From Myroides oncorhynchi (lineage in GTDB: Bacteria > Bacteroidota > Bacteroidia > Flavobacteriales > Flavobacteriaceae), in NCBI RefSeq assembly GCF_020905415.1, contig NZ_JAJJMP010000001.1, forward strand, positions 2,305,501-2,369,500: 64,000 bases of DNA, read 5' to 3'. A program made the translations under genes and the position numbers. This document shows positions 8,499 to 17,361 of the stretch, in pieces; position 1 is the stretch's first letter; each line of letters begins with the position of its first letter. Below the pieces are notes generated by a model that had not been told where the DNA came from, ran no database searches, and saw only the letters and a list, made by a program, of their open reading frames with translations.

Positions 8499-9869
8499 AT
8501 GGCAAAGAAACCTGGAATACCAAAAGGTACAAGAGACTTTTCTCCAACAGAAGTAGCAAGAAGACAATACATCATGCAAACTATCCGACATGGATTTGAG
8601 AAATTTGGTTTCCATCCTATCGAGACTCCTTCTTTTGAGAACCTTGATACCCTACTAGGTAAGTATGGTGAAGAGGGTGATCGCTTAATTTTTAAGATAT
8701 TAAACTCAGGTGACTATCTAAGTAAAGTAGATGACGCTGTATTAGAGAGTAAGAATAGTTTAAAACTAACTAATCAAATCTCTGAGAAGGCATTGCGTTA
8801 TGACTTGACTGTTCCTTTCGCTCGTTACGTAGTAATGCATCACAATGAGTTAGACTTCCCATTTAAACGTTACCAAATGCAACCTGTATGGCGTGCTGAC
8901 CGCCCTCAAAAAGGGAGATATAGAGAGTTCTATCAGTGTGATGCTGACGTGATCGGATCTACATCGCTATGGCAAGAGGTAGAGTTTGTGACCTTATACG
9001 ATAGAGTATTTACAGCGTTGGGAGTACACGGAGTAACAATTAAATTAAACAATAGAAAGATATTAGCTGGTATCGCTGAGGTGATCGACGCAAGTGATAA
9101 ACTAATCGACTTCACTGTCGCTCTTGATAAACTGGATAAAATAGGAGAAGAAGGAGTGAGAAAAGAGATGACTGAAAAGGGTATCTCTGAAGAGGCTATC
9201 GATAAAGTAAAAGCACTATTTAACTTCACAGGTACATTCGAAGAGAAGTTAGATAAACTACGTATTATGTTAGCTTCATCAGAAGTAGGGCTTAAAGGTG
9301 TAGAAGAATTAGCATTCGTAGGAAAAGAAGTAGCGCTTATTGAGCTACAGACAGCAAAGCTAAACTTAGATGTAACCTTAGCTCGTGGACTTAACTATTA
9401 TACAGGAGCGATATTCGAGATTGGAGCACCTGAGACAGTACAGCTTGGTTCTATCGGTGGAGGTGGTCGTTATGATGACCTTACTGGTATCTTCGGATTA
9501 AAAGATATGAGCGGAGTAGGTATCTCATTTGGGTTAGATCGTATCTATCTAGTGATGGAAGAGCTTAACTTGTTTCCTGAGACAGTGAGTACATCTTCTA
9601 AAGCGATGTTCCTTAATATGGGGGAAGAAGAAATGAGTTATGGAATGCAAGCAGTAATGAAACTTAGAGACGTAGGTATCCGTACAGAAATATATCCTGA
9701 TAAAGCAAAAGTAGGTAAGCAATTCCAGTTCGCTGATAAGAAAGCAATTCCATTTGCAGTATTAGTAGGGTCACAAGAAATGGCTGATCAAAAATATACG
9801 CTAAAGGATTTAGCTTCAGGTGAACAGACTGTATTATCGCTAGAAGAGTTAATAGAGAAACTAAAATAA
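8499..9869 (+). CDS. hisS: Histidyl-tRNA synthetase
   Basis: 456 residues. This class II aminoacyl-tRNA synthetase charges tRNA-His in the cytoplasm. It opens with PGIPKGTRDFSP and carries class II motif 2 features around YQMQPVWRADRPQKGRYREF. The histidine-specific motif LARGLNYYTGAIFEI is followed by the motif 3 region GGGGRYDDLTGIFG and GVGISFGLDRIY. A C-terminal anticodon-binding domain starts at about residue 365. Length fits Bacteroidota HisRS. It has its own promoter and a terminator immediately after. Confidence 0.97.
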   Translation: MAKKPGIPKGTRDFSPTEVARRQYIMQTIRHGFEKFGFHPIETPSFENLDTLLGKYGEEGDRLIFKILNSGDYLSKVDDAVLESKNSLKLTNQISEKALRYDLTVPFARYVVMHHNELDFPFKRYQMQPVWRADRPQKGRYREFYQCDADVIGSTSLWQEVEFVTLYDRVFTALGVHGVTIKLNNRKILAGIAEVIDASDKLIDFTVALDKLDKIGEEGVRKEMTEKGISEEAIDKVKALFNFTGTFEEKLDKLRIMLASSEVGLKGVEELAFVGKEVALIELQTAKLNLDVTLARGLNYYTGAIFEIGAPETVQLGSIGGGGRYDDLTGIFGLKDMSGVGISFGLDRIYLVMEELNLFPETVSTSSKAMFLNMGEEEMSYGMQAVMKLRDVGIRTEIYPDKAKVGKQFQFADKKAIPFAVLVGSQEMADQKYTLKDLASGEQTVLSLEELIEKLK

Positions 9870-9893
9870 ATAAGCATTAAGCTTGATTAATAT

Positions 9894-9921
9894 AAGGTAT
9901 GTGAGTAACTTCACATACCTT
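9894..9921 (+). terminator. Terminator after hisS
   Basis: An 11-bp perfect stem (AAGGTATGTGA with TCACATACCTT) followed by T6. It ends only 12 bases before the next start codon. Confidence 0.85.
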
Positions 9922-9932
9922 TTTTTATATCT

Positions 9933-10325
9933 ATGAAGAAGAAAATTAGAACATTAACGGTTGATGAAACCCTATACTTATATCGTATAGGAGTTACTTA
10001 TTTACCAGAGACAGAGGAGAGCATTTTCACGATGCGCATTTTTATAGATAAAAAGAGTAAGTATGCGTTGCTAGTTCACTTCAGGACGTTAGATGATTAT
10101 TATGTAGGTAATCCATTAAATCACGGAGCTTTACTTTATAATAAAATACTTCAGAAAGAGATAGTAGTCAATTTAAATAGACCTCTGTTTATTCGTCAGG
10201 CGTTAGATTATGGATTAAGTCAAGGGTGGAATCCTGAGAATGCATCACAAGTATTAGATGGTCTGCAACTATTAGTAGAATTGGAGTATGATATACAGAA
10301 GTTACTACTACAAGATATGGTATAG
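9933..10325 (+). CDS. Small hypothetical protein
   Basis: 130 residues, no signal peptide or transmembrane segment, so probably cytoplasmic. Mixed alpha/beta composition: MKKKIRTLTVDETLYLYRIG, a strand-like MRIFIDKKSKYALLVHF, and a helical C terminus ending ELEYDIQKLLLQDM. I do not recognise the family. It starts just after the hisS terminator, so expression needs read-through or a promoter inside the hisS 3' end. The small, acidic, soluble character resembles immunity-type proteins, but this is only an impression. Confidence 0.6.
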   Translation: MKKKIRTLTVDETLYLYRIGVTYLPETEESIFTMRIFIDKKSKYALLVHFRTLDDYYVGNPLNHGALLYNKILQKEIVVNLNRPLFIRQALDYGLSQGWNPENASQVLDGLQLLVELEYDIQKLLLQDMV

Positions 10326-10437
10326 GTAAGTTGTATTTCGTTTTTTTGAATAAGGTGACATTACTCAGCTTTTAGTCCTTGTAATTTCGTAATTTTAAAC
10401 TTTATTCAAGATTAATATAAAACAAACTAAAATAGAT

Positions 10438-11244
10438 ATGGCAAGTAAAAAATTAGGTAACAACCCAAAGATGATGATGTTTAGATTATTATTCGAAAGT
10501 AAACCATCCATAGATTTGCAAGCCGTATTAACAGAATTGCACAAGGTGTTTCCTAATGTGACATTAGCTGAAGAGGCGAATGTGTTTACTTTTCCTGACT
10601 GTGAAGTAGAGTTTGAAGAAGGAATTGTACCAGCGCAGTGTGTGGTTATGCACGCTGAGGATGATAGTATAAAGAATGTAGGATCTAAATATATAGAACA
10701 GAACTGGCATTGGGAAGAGGGCGCGGAAGCTTTAGAGAAGTGTAATTATGAGGTATTAGTAACCGATTTCTTAAGTCGTAGCCTTGAGCCAAGAGTGAGA
10801 ATCGTATTGATGCAACAAATGTTATTTGCAATGGCAAAAGTGTCTAAACCGACAGTTATTGTCTCAGAGCATGGCGAGAAGTTAATTAATCCAGAAGTGT
10901 TTATGGCTGATTGTCTGGATCCTAACTATGTAGGCCTCGATCTCATGATTAATGTACGTCTATTTAATGTGGAGCAACCAGAATATGGAAGTTTATTGAT
11001 GGATACAGTAGGGCTTCACGCTTTAGGTGTCTCAGACTTCCAATTCTTTTATGACGACGAAGCTATTCTTAATGATGTAGCAAGTCGCCTATGGGACTAC
11101 GCTTACTATCTAATGGAAGCAGGTGATGTGATAGAGGATGGACATACAATAGAAGGACTAGAAGTAGGAAGCAAATGGCTGTGTCAGAAACAGTTTGCGA
11201 GTTCACAGCCACGCCGTACTGTGATTAATCTGAAAGTAGATTAG
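10438..11244 (+). CDS. DUF4261 domain-containing protein
   Basis: 268 residues, soluble. The N terminus (MMMFRLLFESKPSIDLQAVLTELHKVFP) and the C-terminal part (YGSLLMDTVGLHALGVSDFQF, with the downstream HTIEGLEVGSKW) match my memory of DUF4261, a family of unknown function. No catalytic motif is recognised. A near-consensus -7 box (TAATTTCG) lies about 50 bases upstream, and a terminator follows. Confidence 0.7.
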   Translation: MASKKLGNNPKMMMFRLLFESKPSIDLQAVLTELHKVFPNVTLAEEANVFTFPDCEVEFEEGIVPAQCVVMHAEDDSIKNVGSKYIEQNWHWEEGAEALEKCNYEVLVTDFLSRSLEPRVRIVLMQQMLFAMAKVSKPTVIVSEHGEKLINPEVFMADCLDPNYVGLDLMINVRLFNVEQPEYGSLLMDTVGLHALGVSDFQFFYDDEAILNDVASRLWDYAYYLMEAGDVIEDGHTIEGLEVGSKWLCQKQFASSQPRRTVINLKVD

Positions 11245-11277
11245 GGAGTACACTTACATTTTATATAAAATCAAACG

Positions 11278-11314
11278 AAGAGAGGTAATGGCTACTACAG
11301 TTGTTACTTCTCTT
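11278..11314 (+). terminator. Terminator after the DUF4261 gene
   Basis: An 11-bp stem with one G-T pair (AAGAGAGGTAA with TTACTTCTCTT), then a T run. Confidence 0.8.
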
Positions 11315-11419
11315 TTTTTGTAGTCATTACAATTTTATATTTATGGTAAACTAGTGGTAAAGGTTTTGTTTTTAGTTGTATTTTTATCGCTCGAAGTAGA
11401 AATAAAAAAGTAAGGAGAT

Positions 11420-11914
11420 ATGCAAGTGAGTAGTGTTGATTTTCAGAGTTTTATAGATAATTATTCCCCGACTGATAGTGAGTGGATCGCAGTGGAATGG
11501 AACGGAAAGTACGGTGGTAAGTTTAAAGATGACAATTACCTGTTTAGAATACAGATAGCAGAGTTAGTCTGCGAACAGTTGGACACAGTTGATTTGGTGT
11601 TGTTAAGAGAATTATTTATCAATTTAGGAATGGTTACTAAACTAAACTTTTCAGTCTATAACAAGTTTCATTTATTAGCAGAAACTTTATTAGAACGCGG
11701 AGGAACAGAATACTTATATGATTATCTATGCGCGGCACATATCTCATTTGATACATTCTTAAGCACAGCAAGAATAAATTTAAGTACAGAACGTTTAGAA
11801 GAATTGATTGTTTACTTCGATTATCTAAAGGCAACAGAGTCAGATGCTGAAGTGCAGAAGATGTTATCAGAACACATGCGCAATCGTTTAGAAGAGTTAA
11901 AAAATAAAGAATAA
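11420..11914 (+). CDS. Hypothetical cytoplasmic protein
   Basis: 164 residues, without signal peptide or membrane segment. The N-terminal third contains WIAVEWNGKYGGKFKDDNYL; the rest looks alpha-helical (LLAETLLERGGTEYLYDYLC, then LEELIVYFDYLKATESDAEV). The family is not recognised. Its stop is 2 bases from the start of the next gene, so the two are probably translated from one message. Confidence 0.65.
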   Translation: MQVSSVDFQSFIDNYSPTDSEWIAVEWNGKYGGKFKDDNYLFRIQIAELVCEQLDTVDLVLLRELFINLGMVTKLNFSVYNKFHLLAETLLERGGTEYLYDYLCAAHISFDTFLSTARINLSTERLEELIVYFDYLKATESDAEVQKMLSEHMRNRLEELKNKE

Positions 11915-11916
11915 AT

Positions 11917-12675
11917 ATGAAAAAAGCGTTAGCTATATTATTCCTTTTAATAGGATTTAAGGGGATTAGTCAAGAGAGCACGATCGCTCCAAGTACTGTA
12001 ATGAAGATTGAGTCTTTAATGTCTTTATTTGAAAATGAGGATAGAGAAAGTATTGCTGAGCGTGTGGTTTACCCTCTAAAAAGAGAATACCCAATACCAG
12101 AGATTACTACGGAGTTCGAATTTGTGAGTCGCTTTGAAGAATTGTTTGCACCTGAATTTTCTGCTAAGATAGCACACTCAGTTATCGAAGAATATAGCCC
12201 AATGGGATGGAGGGGAATTATGTTTGACCTTGGAAGAATGTGGTTGACAGAGGATGGAGATATCTTCCGTATCAATGATCAGACGGATGTGGAGAAAGAA
12301 CTAAGAAAGACGCTAATTCAGGCTGATAAAAAAAATATACACCGCAGTGTAAACAAGTTCTTAGAACCGTATGCGATTATTAAAGTCGGTCAAGATATCT
12401 GGCGTATAGATAGAAAAAGTCAAGATGTGATGCGTCTAGTGATGTGGATCGATGGTAAAACGATGGCAGATGTACCTAATCAAGTATTAGATGGAACTGA
12501 AGAGATACAAGGGACAATGGCAAATAGAGTACTTGAGTTTACAAATAAAAAGAGACAAGAGACTATTACTATCCTAATGGATAATCCTGAATCTACTGTA
12601 CGTCATGAGGTAGTTATCATCATAAAGGACACTGAAGGTAAGGAGAGAAATCTTACTGGATTATCAGATAATTAG
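11917..12675 (+). CDS. Hypothetical secreted protein
   Basis: 252 residues with a signal peptide (MKKALAILFLLIGFKGISQ). The mature protein begins with a helical region (MKIESLMSLFENEDRESIAE) followed by a mixed region with several Trp (MGWRGIMFDLGRMWLTEDGD; IWRIDRKSQDVMRLVMWIDG). I do not recognise a family. It is coupled to the cytoplasmic gene 2 bases upstream and followed by a very strong palindromic terminator. Confidence 0.65.
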   Translation: MKKALAILFLLIGFKGISQESTIAPSTVMKIESLMSLFENEDRESIAERVVYPLKREYPIPEITTEFEFVSRFEELFAPEFSAKIAHSVIEEYSPMGWRGIMFDLGRMWLTEDGDIFRINDQTDVEKELRKTLIQADKKNIHRSVNKFLEPYAIIKVGQDIWRIDRKSQDVMRLVMWIDGKTMADVPNQVLDGTEEIQGTMANRVLEFTNKKRQETITILMDNPESTVRHEVVIIIKDTEGKERNLTGLSDN

Positions 12676-12699
12676 TAGCTGTAAAATTTAAATAAAAGT

Positions 12700-12745
12700 A
12701 ACCACAAAAGGGCTGTAACGTATACGTTACAGCCCTTTTGTGGTT
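12700..12745. terminator. 46-bp perfect palindrome, probable terminator
   Basis: Bases 12700-12722 are exactly reverse-complementary to 12723-12745, with no unpaired centre. The core is GGGCTGTAACGTATACGTTACAGCCC. It lies 25 bases after a stop codon, so a terminator role is likely, although no long T run follows. Confidence 0.65.
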
Positions 12746-12909
12746 ATAGTTGTTATCTGATTCGGAGTGATTAGATATTGGCAGCATAGTATTCTAGAAT
12801 AGGAAGCCTTAATTTTTGATACTTTGTTTATAATCAAAGTGTAATGCAAATTTAAGAAAATAAATATACCTTACATAGAGGGTGTAGCATTTAGTTGAAA
12901 TTGTTTTAA
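12746..12909. other. Intergenic DNA left of the IS1380-like element
   Basis: AT-rich, with no convincing reading frame. The four bases TTAA at 12906-12909 may be the left copy of the target duplication. Confidence 0.4.
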
Positions 12910-12956
12910 CCCACATTCCGCATTAGAAAAAGATGTATATTTATTATGTGTAAATC

Positions 12957-12973
12957 CTAACGCTTAGCGTTAG
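12957..12973 (+). promoter_or_regulatory. Hairpin just upstream of the IS1380-like transposase start
   Basis: A perfect 7-bp inverted repeat (CTAACGC with GCGTTAG, loop TTA) ending 13 bases before the transposase ATG. Hairpins at this position in IS elements can reduce translation from read-in transcripts; that role is inferred here. Confidence 0.5.
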
Positions 12974-12986
12974 AAAATTTAAGCCT

Positions 12987-14303
12987 ATGAATTTTGATCT
13001 ATCCTTTACCAACAAAGAGATTACACCATGGGGTGGAATGGTCTTTTTAAAGCAAATGTTAGATAAAATAGACTTTAAATCTCAGATTAATTCCTGTGAA
13101 AGTCTTCCTTGTCAAAATTCTAATAGGGCACATGATGTTGATGTGATTTTAGAGTCTTTTATGACTAGTGTTTGGTGTGGTGCAAATCGTTTTTTACACA
13201 CAGAAGTAACTAGACATGATAAAGCTCTTGGTAAAATCTTTAACTGGCGAACTTCGCCAGGTCAAGATGCGTATAAACGTTATTTCTCCAAGTTTGATGC
13301 TAGTAGTAACATTGAAACTGCTAAGCACTTCTTTGAGTGGTTTTTTAAAAACATCAATTTAAATTACTTTACCTTGGATATTGACTCTACTGTCATAACT
13401 CGCTATGGAGAACAGCAACAAGGAGCTAAAAGAGGATATAATCCCAGTAAACGCGGACGTAGATCTCATCATCCTATTATAGCTTTTGTAAATGATATTC
13501 GCATGGTAGCCAACTTTTGGTTGCGAAGTGGAGATACAAGTTCTGCCAATAACTTTATTAGCTTCTTAGAGGATACTTTATCTGTTTTTGGAAATAAAAA
13601 AGTAGGTTTAATACGATTAGATAGTGGTTTTTTTCAAAAGGATATTTTAGATCATTTAGAATCTAAACCTATGAACTACATCATTGCTGCTAAGTTTACT
13701 CATCCTGTACAAAGACTAGTAGATAGCCAAACCACTTGGCTAAATGTCGATGAAGCTATCCAAATAAATGATACCTTCTACCAAGCTAAGAATTGGGAAA
13801 AACCTAGAAGAGTTATTATTGTAAGACAAAAAATAAGTAAACGCCCACAAGCGCCTGGAAAAACATTAAGTCTGTTTCCAGAAGATGAAATACATAGAAA
13901 TTACAGATACTCCGCTTATGTTACGAACTTGGAATGTGGAGCTTATGATGTATGGAAAAACTATCGAGCAAGAGGTGATGCAGAAAATAGAATCAAAGAG
14001 CTAAAACAAGATTTTGGAGCAGAATCATTTAATCTAAAAGACTTCTATGCTACCGAAGCTGCCCTAATCTTTGTAATGATTGCTTACAATCTAATGGCTC
14101 TTTTTAGAATGTTTGTTTTACAGGAGAAAACACAAAAATCACTTTCTACATTAAGATATAGAACCTTTGCTATTGGAGCTTATTTTGAAAAAACAAATGA
14201 CACAATCAAGCTTAAAATAGCACTGGTCAAGAAGCGACGAAAATGGTTCGTAGGCCTATGGGATTACCCTTTAGAGCTACCTTTAAATATACCTAATGCG
14301 TAA
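12987..14303 (+). CDS. IS1380-family transposase
   Basis: 438 residues, a DDE transposase. The probable catalytic Asp motifs are FTLDIDSTVITRYG (about residue 130) and GLIRLDSGFF (about residue 211). The third acidic position lies in YRARGDAENRIKELKQDFG (about residue 335), the YREK-like region of this group. A basic C terminus and several Trp are typical. No frameshift or stop interrupts it, so it may be active. Confidence 0.85.
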   Translation: MNFDLSFTNKEITPWGGMVFLKQMLDKIDFKSQINSCESLPCQNSNRAHDVDVILESFMTSVWCGANRFLHTEVTRHDKALGKIFNWRTSPGQDAYKRYFSKFDASSNIETAKHFFEWFFKNINLNYFTLDIDSTVITRYGEQQQGAKRGYNPSKRGRRSHHPIIAFVNDIRMVANFWLRSGDTSSANNFISFLEDTLSVFGNKKVGLIRLDSGFFQKDILDHLESKPMNYIIAAKFTHPVQRLVDSQTTWLNVDEAIQINDTFYQAKNWEKPRRVIIVRQKISKRPQAPGKTLSLFPEDEIHRNYRYSAYVTNLECGAYDVWKNYRARGDAENRIKELKQDFGAESFNLKDFYATEAALIFVMIAYNLMALFRMFVLQEKTQKSLSTLRYRTFAIGAYFEKTNDTIKLKIALVKKRRKWFVGLWDYPLELPLNIPNA

Positions 14304-14310
14304 TCCGGGT

Positions 14311-15543
14311 TTAAAGATATGAAGTGATAATGTAGATAAGCAGACCTACTAGACCACCTACGATAGTTCCGTTGATACGAATGTACTGTAAGTCTTTACC
14401 TACCTCTAGTTCTAGCTTATCGCTAAGCTCCTGACCATCCCAACTATCCACAGTGTTGCGGATTAATTGTCCTACTTCTTTAGTATTCTTAAGAGCTACT
14501 TTATAAATGGTATGCTGTATCCACTTGTTTATTTTGGCTTTGTTCTCTTCGTTGTTTTCTAGATCATCTGCTACACGAGCTATGCTCTTAGTGATATAAG
14601 TGCGCAGAGTAGACTGTTTATCTTCAAGCTGTGCAAGTAAACTTGTTTTGGTTGATTGCCACAAGTCAGACATATACGTATTGATCTTCTCATCTGTGAT
14701 GAATTGATTTAGTATTTCGTCGAACTTCGCTTTCCACGATGGAGAAGCCTCTATGTCTACCGCTAACATTTCTAAGCGAAGTGTAATCTCTTTTCTAATT
14801 TTGTGATTCGGATCGCGAGCGATATCTTCTAAGAAAGTATTGATACCATTTACTAATTGATTTGTCACTGCTTTACCACCGATAAGCCCTAGTATAGGTT
14901 TCTTTTCGATTACATTATCATAGATTTCCTGACGGTGTTCTTCTACATATACCTGCGCTTTAGGAAGGATGATATCGAGTAGTTTATTGTGTTCATTTTG
15001 GTCAATGGCATAGGATACTCCCTTAGAAACGAAGCTTTGTATGTTAATAGCTCTGATACCTTCTTTAGCCTTTGCGGTCATTAGATGTATGATAGTGTCG
15101 TCATCCAGCTCAGAGAGTATTCTCTTAGTAAGGGTAGCTAGTTCGCTTTCGAGTATCGTTTGGTTAGCAGGTTTGTTTAACCAAGAAGAAATCATATTAG
15201 CCAAGTCTACTTTCTCTACATAAGGTCGGATATTCTCAGAAGTCAAGAAGTTATCTGTCACGAAGTCGCCAAGGTTATCACCTATTTTATTTTTGCTATT
15301 AACGATAAGATTCGTGTGAGGAATAGGTATACCCATAGGATGTCTAAATAAAGCAGTCACTGCAAACCAATCCGCCAAAGCCCCTACCATAGCTGCCTCT
15401 GAGAATGCTTTGACATATCCCATCCACACTGCAGGAGTATGTCTGATGGCATAGACCATAATAATATAGACTAATGCCATAAAGAGAAATAGACCTGTAG
15501 CGATGCGTTTATGTTGTTGTAATTGTCTTTTCTTTTCGGTCAT
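14311..15543 (-). CDS. DUF445-family membrane protein
   Basis: 410 residues. The N terminus holds a hydrophobic helix (TGLFLFMALVYIIMVYAI) and a second segment around EAAMVGALADWFAVTALFRH, a signature of DUF445/YjiN proteins, followed by PIPHTNLIVNSKNKIGDNLG. A long helical region follows. The C terminus is a final membrane helix (IVGGLVGLLIYIITSYL). Family function is poorly defined. Its stop codon (14311-14313) directly abuts the end of the IS1380-like element and appears to be part of the target duplication, so the protein is intact but its former 3' flank has been displaced. Confidence 0.85.
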   Translation of the reverse strand: MTEKKRQLQQHKRIATGLFLFMALVYIIMVYAIRHTPAVWMGYVKAFSEAAMVGALADWFAVTALFRHPMGIPIPHTNLIVNSKNKIGDNLGDFVTDNFLTSENIRPYVEKVDLANMISSWLNKPANQTILESELATLTKRILSELDDDTIIHLMTAKAKEGIRAINIQSFVSKGVSYAIDQNEHNKLLDIILPKAQVYVEEHRQEIYDNVIEKKPILGLIGGKAVTNQLVNGINTFLEDIARDPNHKIRKEITLRLEMLAVDIEASPSWKAKFDEILNQFITDEKINTYMSDLWQSTKTSLLAQLEDKQSTLRTYITKSIARVADDLENNEENKAKINKWIQHTIYKVALKNTKEVGQLIRNTVDSWDGQELSDKLELEVGKDLQYIRINGTIVGGLVGLLIYIITSYL

Positions 15544-15575
15544 ACTAAAGGGGATTTAATAGCTAATGTAATGAA

Positions 15576-15601
15576 AAAAGAGAGCTTAAAAGCTCTCTTT
15601 T
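15576..15601 (-). terminator. Terminator overlapping the stop of the RluA-type gene
   Basis: A 12-bp perfect stem (AAAAGAGAGCTT with AAGCTCTCTTTT). The stop codon of the minus-strand gene lies at its centre, and T-rich DNA follows on the minus strand. Confidence 0.75.
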
Positions 15602-17277
15602 ATAGTAAAAGTCATTAATTCGTGTGTTTTCGGATGTTTGAAAGTGATGCTTTCAGCGTGTAGATATAGCCTATCTGCCTTCATACCATATAGGTCATCA
15701 CCAACGATAGGGGTGTTTAGCCCATTAGGATGTGAGGCATGCATACGCAACTGATGGGTACGCCCTGTAATCGGGTAGAAGTACACTTTAGTTTTGCCAT
15801 CTTTGCGTTCGATTACTTCATAACGAGTCTTCGCATATTTACCATATTCGTAGCAAACCATTTGTCTCGGTCTGTCGTCAAAGTCTATTCGTAACGGTAG
15901 TTCGATTATCCCTTCATCTTCTGTAATAATCCCATCTAGTACAGCTACATATCGTTTCTCAAGTGTCTTTTTGATAAACTGACTTTGTATTACTTTATGA
16001 GAGTCCTTGTCTTTAGCGATGATCAATATACCTGATGTAGGCATATCTAATCGGTGTACGATTAGGGGACCTGTCGCATCAGGATAGCGCAGTTTCATAC
16101 GCTCATATACAGAGTCAAAAATATAGATACCGGGTACAGATAAGAAATCCTCAGGCTTATTTACGATAGCGAAGTATTCATCTTCATAAACTACATCGAT
16201 AGGTCTGTTAAGTGCAGGATTAACTAACAGAGGATTATCCTCTACCTCTAGCCCCTCTAACATATGTCCTAAGATAGGTTCACACTTACCACGACAAGAA
16301 GGGTAGAAGTGCTGGTGCTTGCGTATCTCAGACTTCGGAGATTCACCCCACCAAAATTCCCCTAATGCGAGTGGCATATATCCGTGTTCATACGCATACT
16401 GTATCAACTTAGGAGCAGCACAATCTCCTGCTGCTGCTGGTGGCTGCTGTATTACAGTCTTAGCAAATATCTCTAATAGACTCTGTTGTTCACCTTTATA
16501 GTTTAGGAACTTGTAAGAAGCAAATAGCTTGTGTTGTAAGCCATTTGACTTATTCTTGCGTTCTTCTTTTAGTCTATTTAATTCTTGCTCTACGCTTTCT
16601 GTGATTGCTTTAGTAGTATCCACTTGAGCTTGCCAGTGTTCAGTCAATACACGTAGCTCATATTTATCTCTTAAGCTCTGTCTAACTAAATCGTCATTCA
16701 GCAGTTTAAATTCTTCTTCTGATAGGAGAGGTTCTTGTGCTTTGCGGATAGTTTTGCGTTCGTTCTTAAGTGTTTTGTGTTCTGCCTTTCTCTCTTCTAT
16801 TGCTTGTTTTTCCTCTGCTACTTGTTGTTTTAGTAGCGTTTTAGCAGAAATATAGGTAGGATTAGACTCAAGAAGTTCTATTCTAGCATTGATCGTATTA
16901 ATAGCGGTTACTTCTTCTCCCTCTTTAGCAAAAAAGCCCTCCTCATTCCACAGGTCGCATATTAACGGAACATAACCTTCTAAGTCAGTATGACTGCCTA
17001 ACTTCCCTGAGAAAGCAGCTAAATATCCTAGTTCTCCCTCTGCATTCTTCACGATTAATACTCCGAACATCTTCCCTGTAGGCAAACAGTCTGCGTGCGC
17101 TGTATCAAATAAGGGAGCAATAAGTGGATGTGTACTTAACTCCTGCTGTAGCTCCTCTACTGCTATAACAGTCAGTGGATGTGGTTCGTAATAAAAAGGG
17201 AAAGTAAACTTAGTTGGCAGTTCGATAGACTTCACATCTGTAGAGAACTTTCTGAAGATTGCTTTAGGCTGAGACAT
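15586..17277 (-). CDS. RluA-family pseudouridine synthase with long N-terminal extension
   Basis: 563 residues, about twice the catalytic domain. The C-terminal part (from about residue 350, VVYEDEYFAIVNKPEDFLSV) is a standard RluA-type domain with the catalytic motif VHRLDMPTSG and the later GRTHQLRMHASHP. The N-terminal 340 residues hold a globular region (TGKMFGVLIVKNAEGELGYL), a charged coiled coil (about 150-250) and a Cys-containing segment (HFYPSCRGKCEPILGHMLEG). Such long forms are, from memory, widespread in Bacteroidota and gamma-proteobacteria. The target nucleotide is unknown. Confidence 0.88.
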   Translation of the reverse strand: MSQPKAIFRKFSTDVKSIELPTKFTFPFYYEPHPLTVIAVEELQQELSTHPLIAPLFDTAHADCLPTGKMFGVLIVKNAEGELGYLAAFSGKLGSHTDLEGYVPLICDLWNEEGFFAKEGEEVTAINTINARIELLESNPTYISAKTLLKQQVAEEKQAIEERKAEHKTLKNERKTIRKAQEPLLSEEEFKLLNDDLVRQSLRDKYELRVLTEHWQAQVDTTKAITESVEQELNRLKEERKNKSNGLQHKLFASYKFLNYKGEQQSLLEIFAKTVIQQPPAAAGDCAAPKLIQYAYEHGYMPLALGEFWWGESPKSEIRKHQHFYPSCRGKCEPILGHMLEGLEVEDNPLLVNPALNRPIDVVYEDEYFAIVNKPEDFLSVPGIYIFDSVYERMKLRYPDATGPLIVHRLDMPTSGILIIAKDKDSHKVIQSQFIKKTLEKRYVAVLDGIITEDEGIIELPLRIDFDDRPRQMVCYEYGKYAKTRYEVIERKDGKTKVYFYPITGRTHQLRMHASHPNGLNTPIVGDDLYGMKADRLYLHAESITFKHPKTHELMTFTIKESF

Positions 17278-17361
17278 TTATTCTGAATATTTAAAGCGCA
17301 AAATTAAGGATAAATGAGAGATGGAGGAGGGGAAAGTATTAAAATTAAGAGTGAGTTGTTA

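Larger units (their letters stand above)
12910..14310 (+). mobile_element. IS1380-family-like insertion sequence, about 1.4 kb, intact
   Basis: Imperfect terminal inverted repeats: CCCACATTCCGCATTAG on the left, and CCCGGATTACGCATTAG when the right end is read inward (14 of 17 agree). TTAA flanks both sides (12906-12909 and 14311-14314), the 4-bp size usual for IS1380. The exact right boundary is uncertain by one base because of the flanking T run. One uninterrupted transposase gene lies inside. The right copy of TTAA contains the stop codon of the converging DUF445 gene. Confidence 0.75.

Noticed and set aside
15586..17277. Gene fusion unique to this strain in the long RluA-type protein
   Set aside because: Long RluA-type proteins with an N-terminal coiled coil are, as far as I recall, common, so the length alone is not remarkable.
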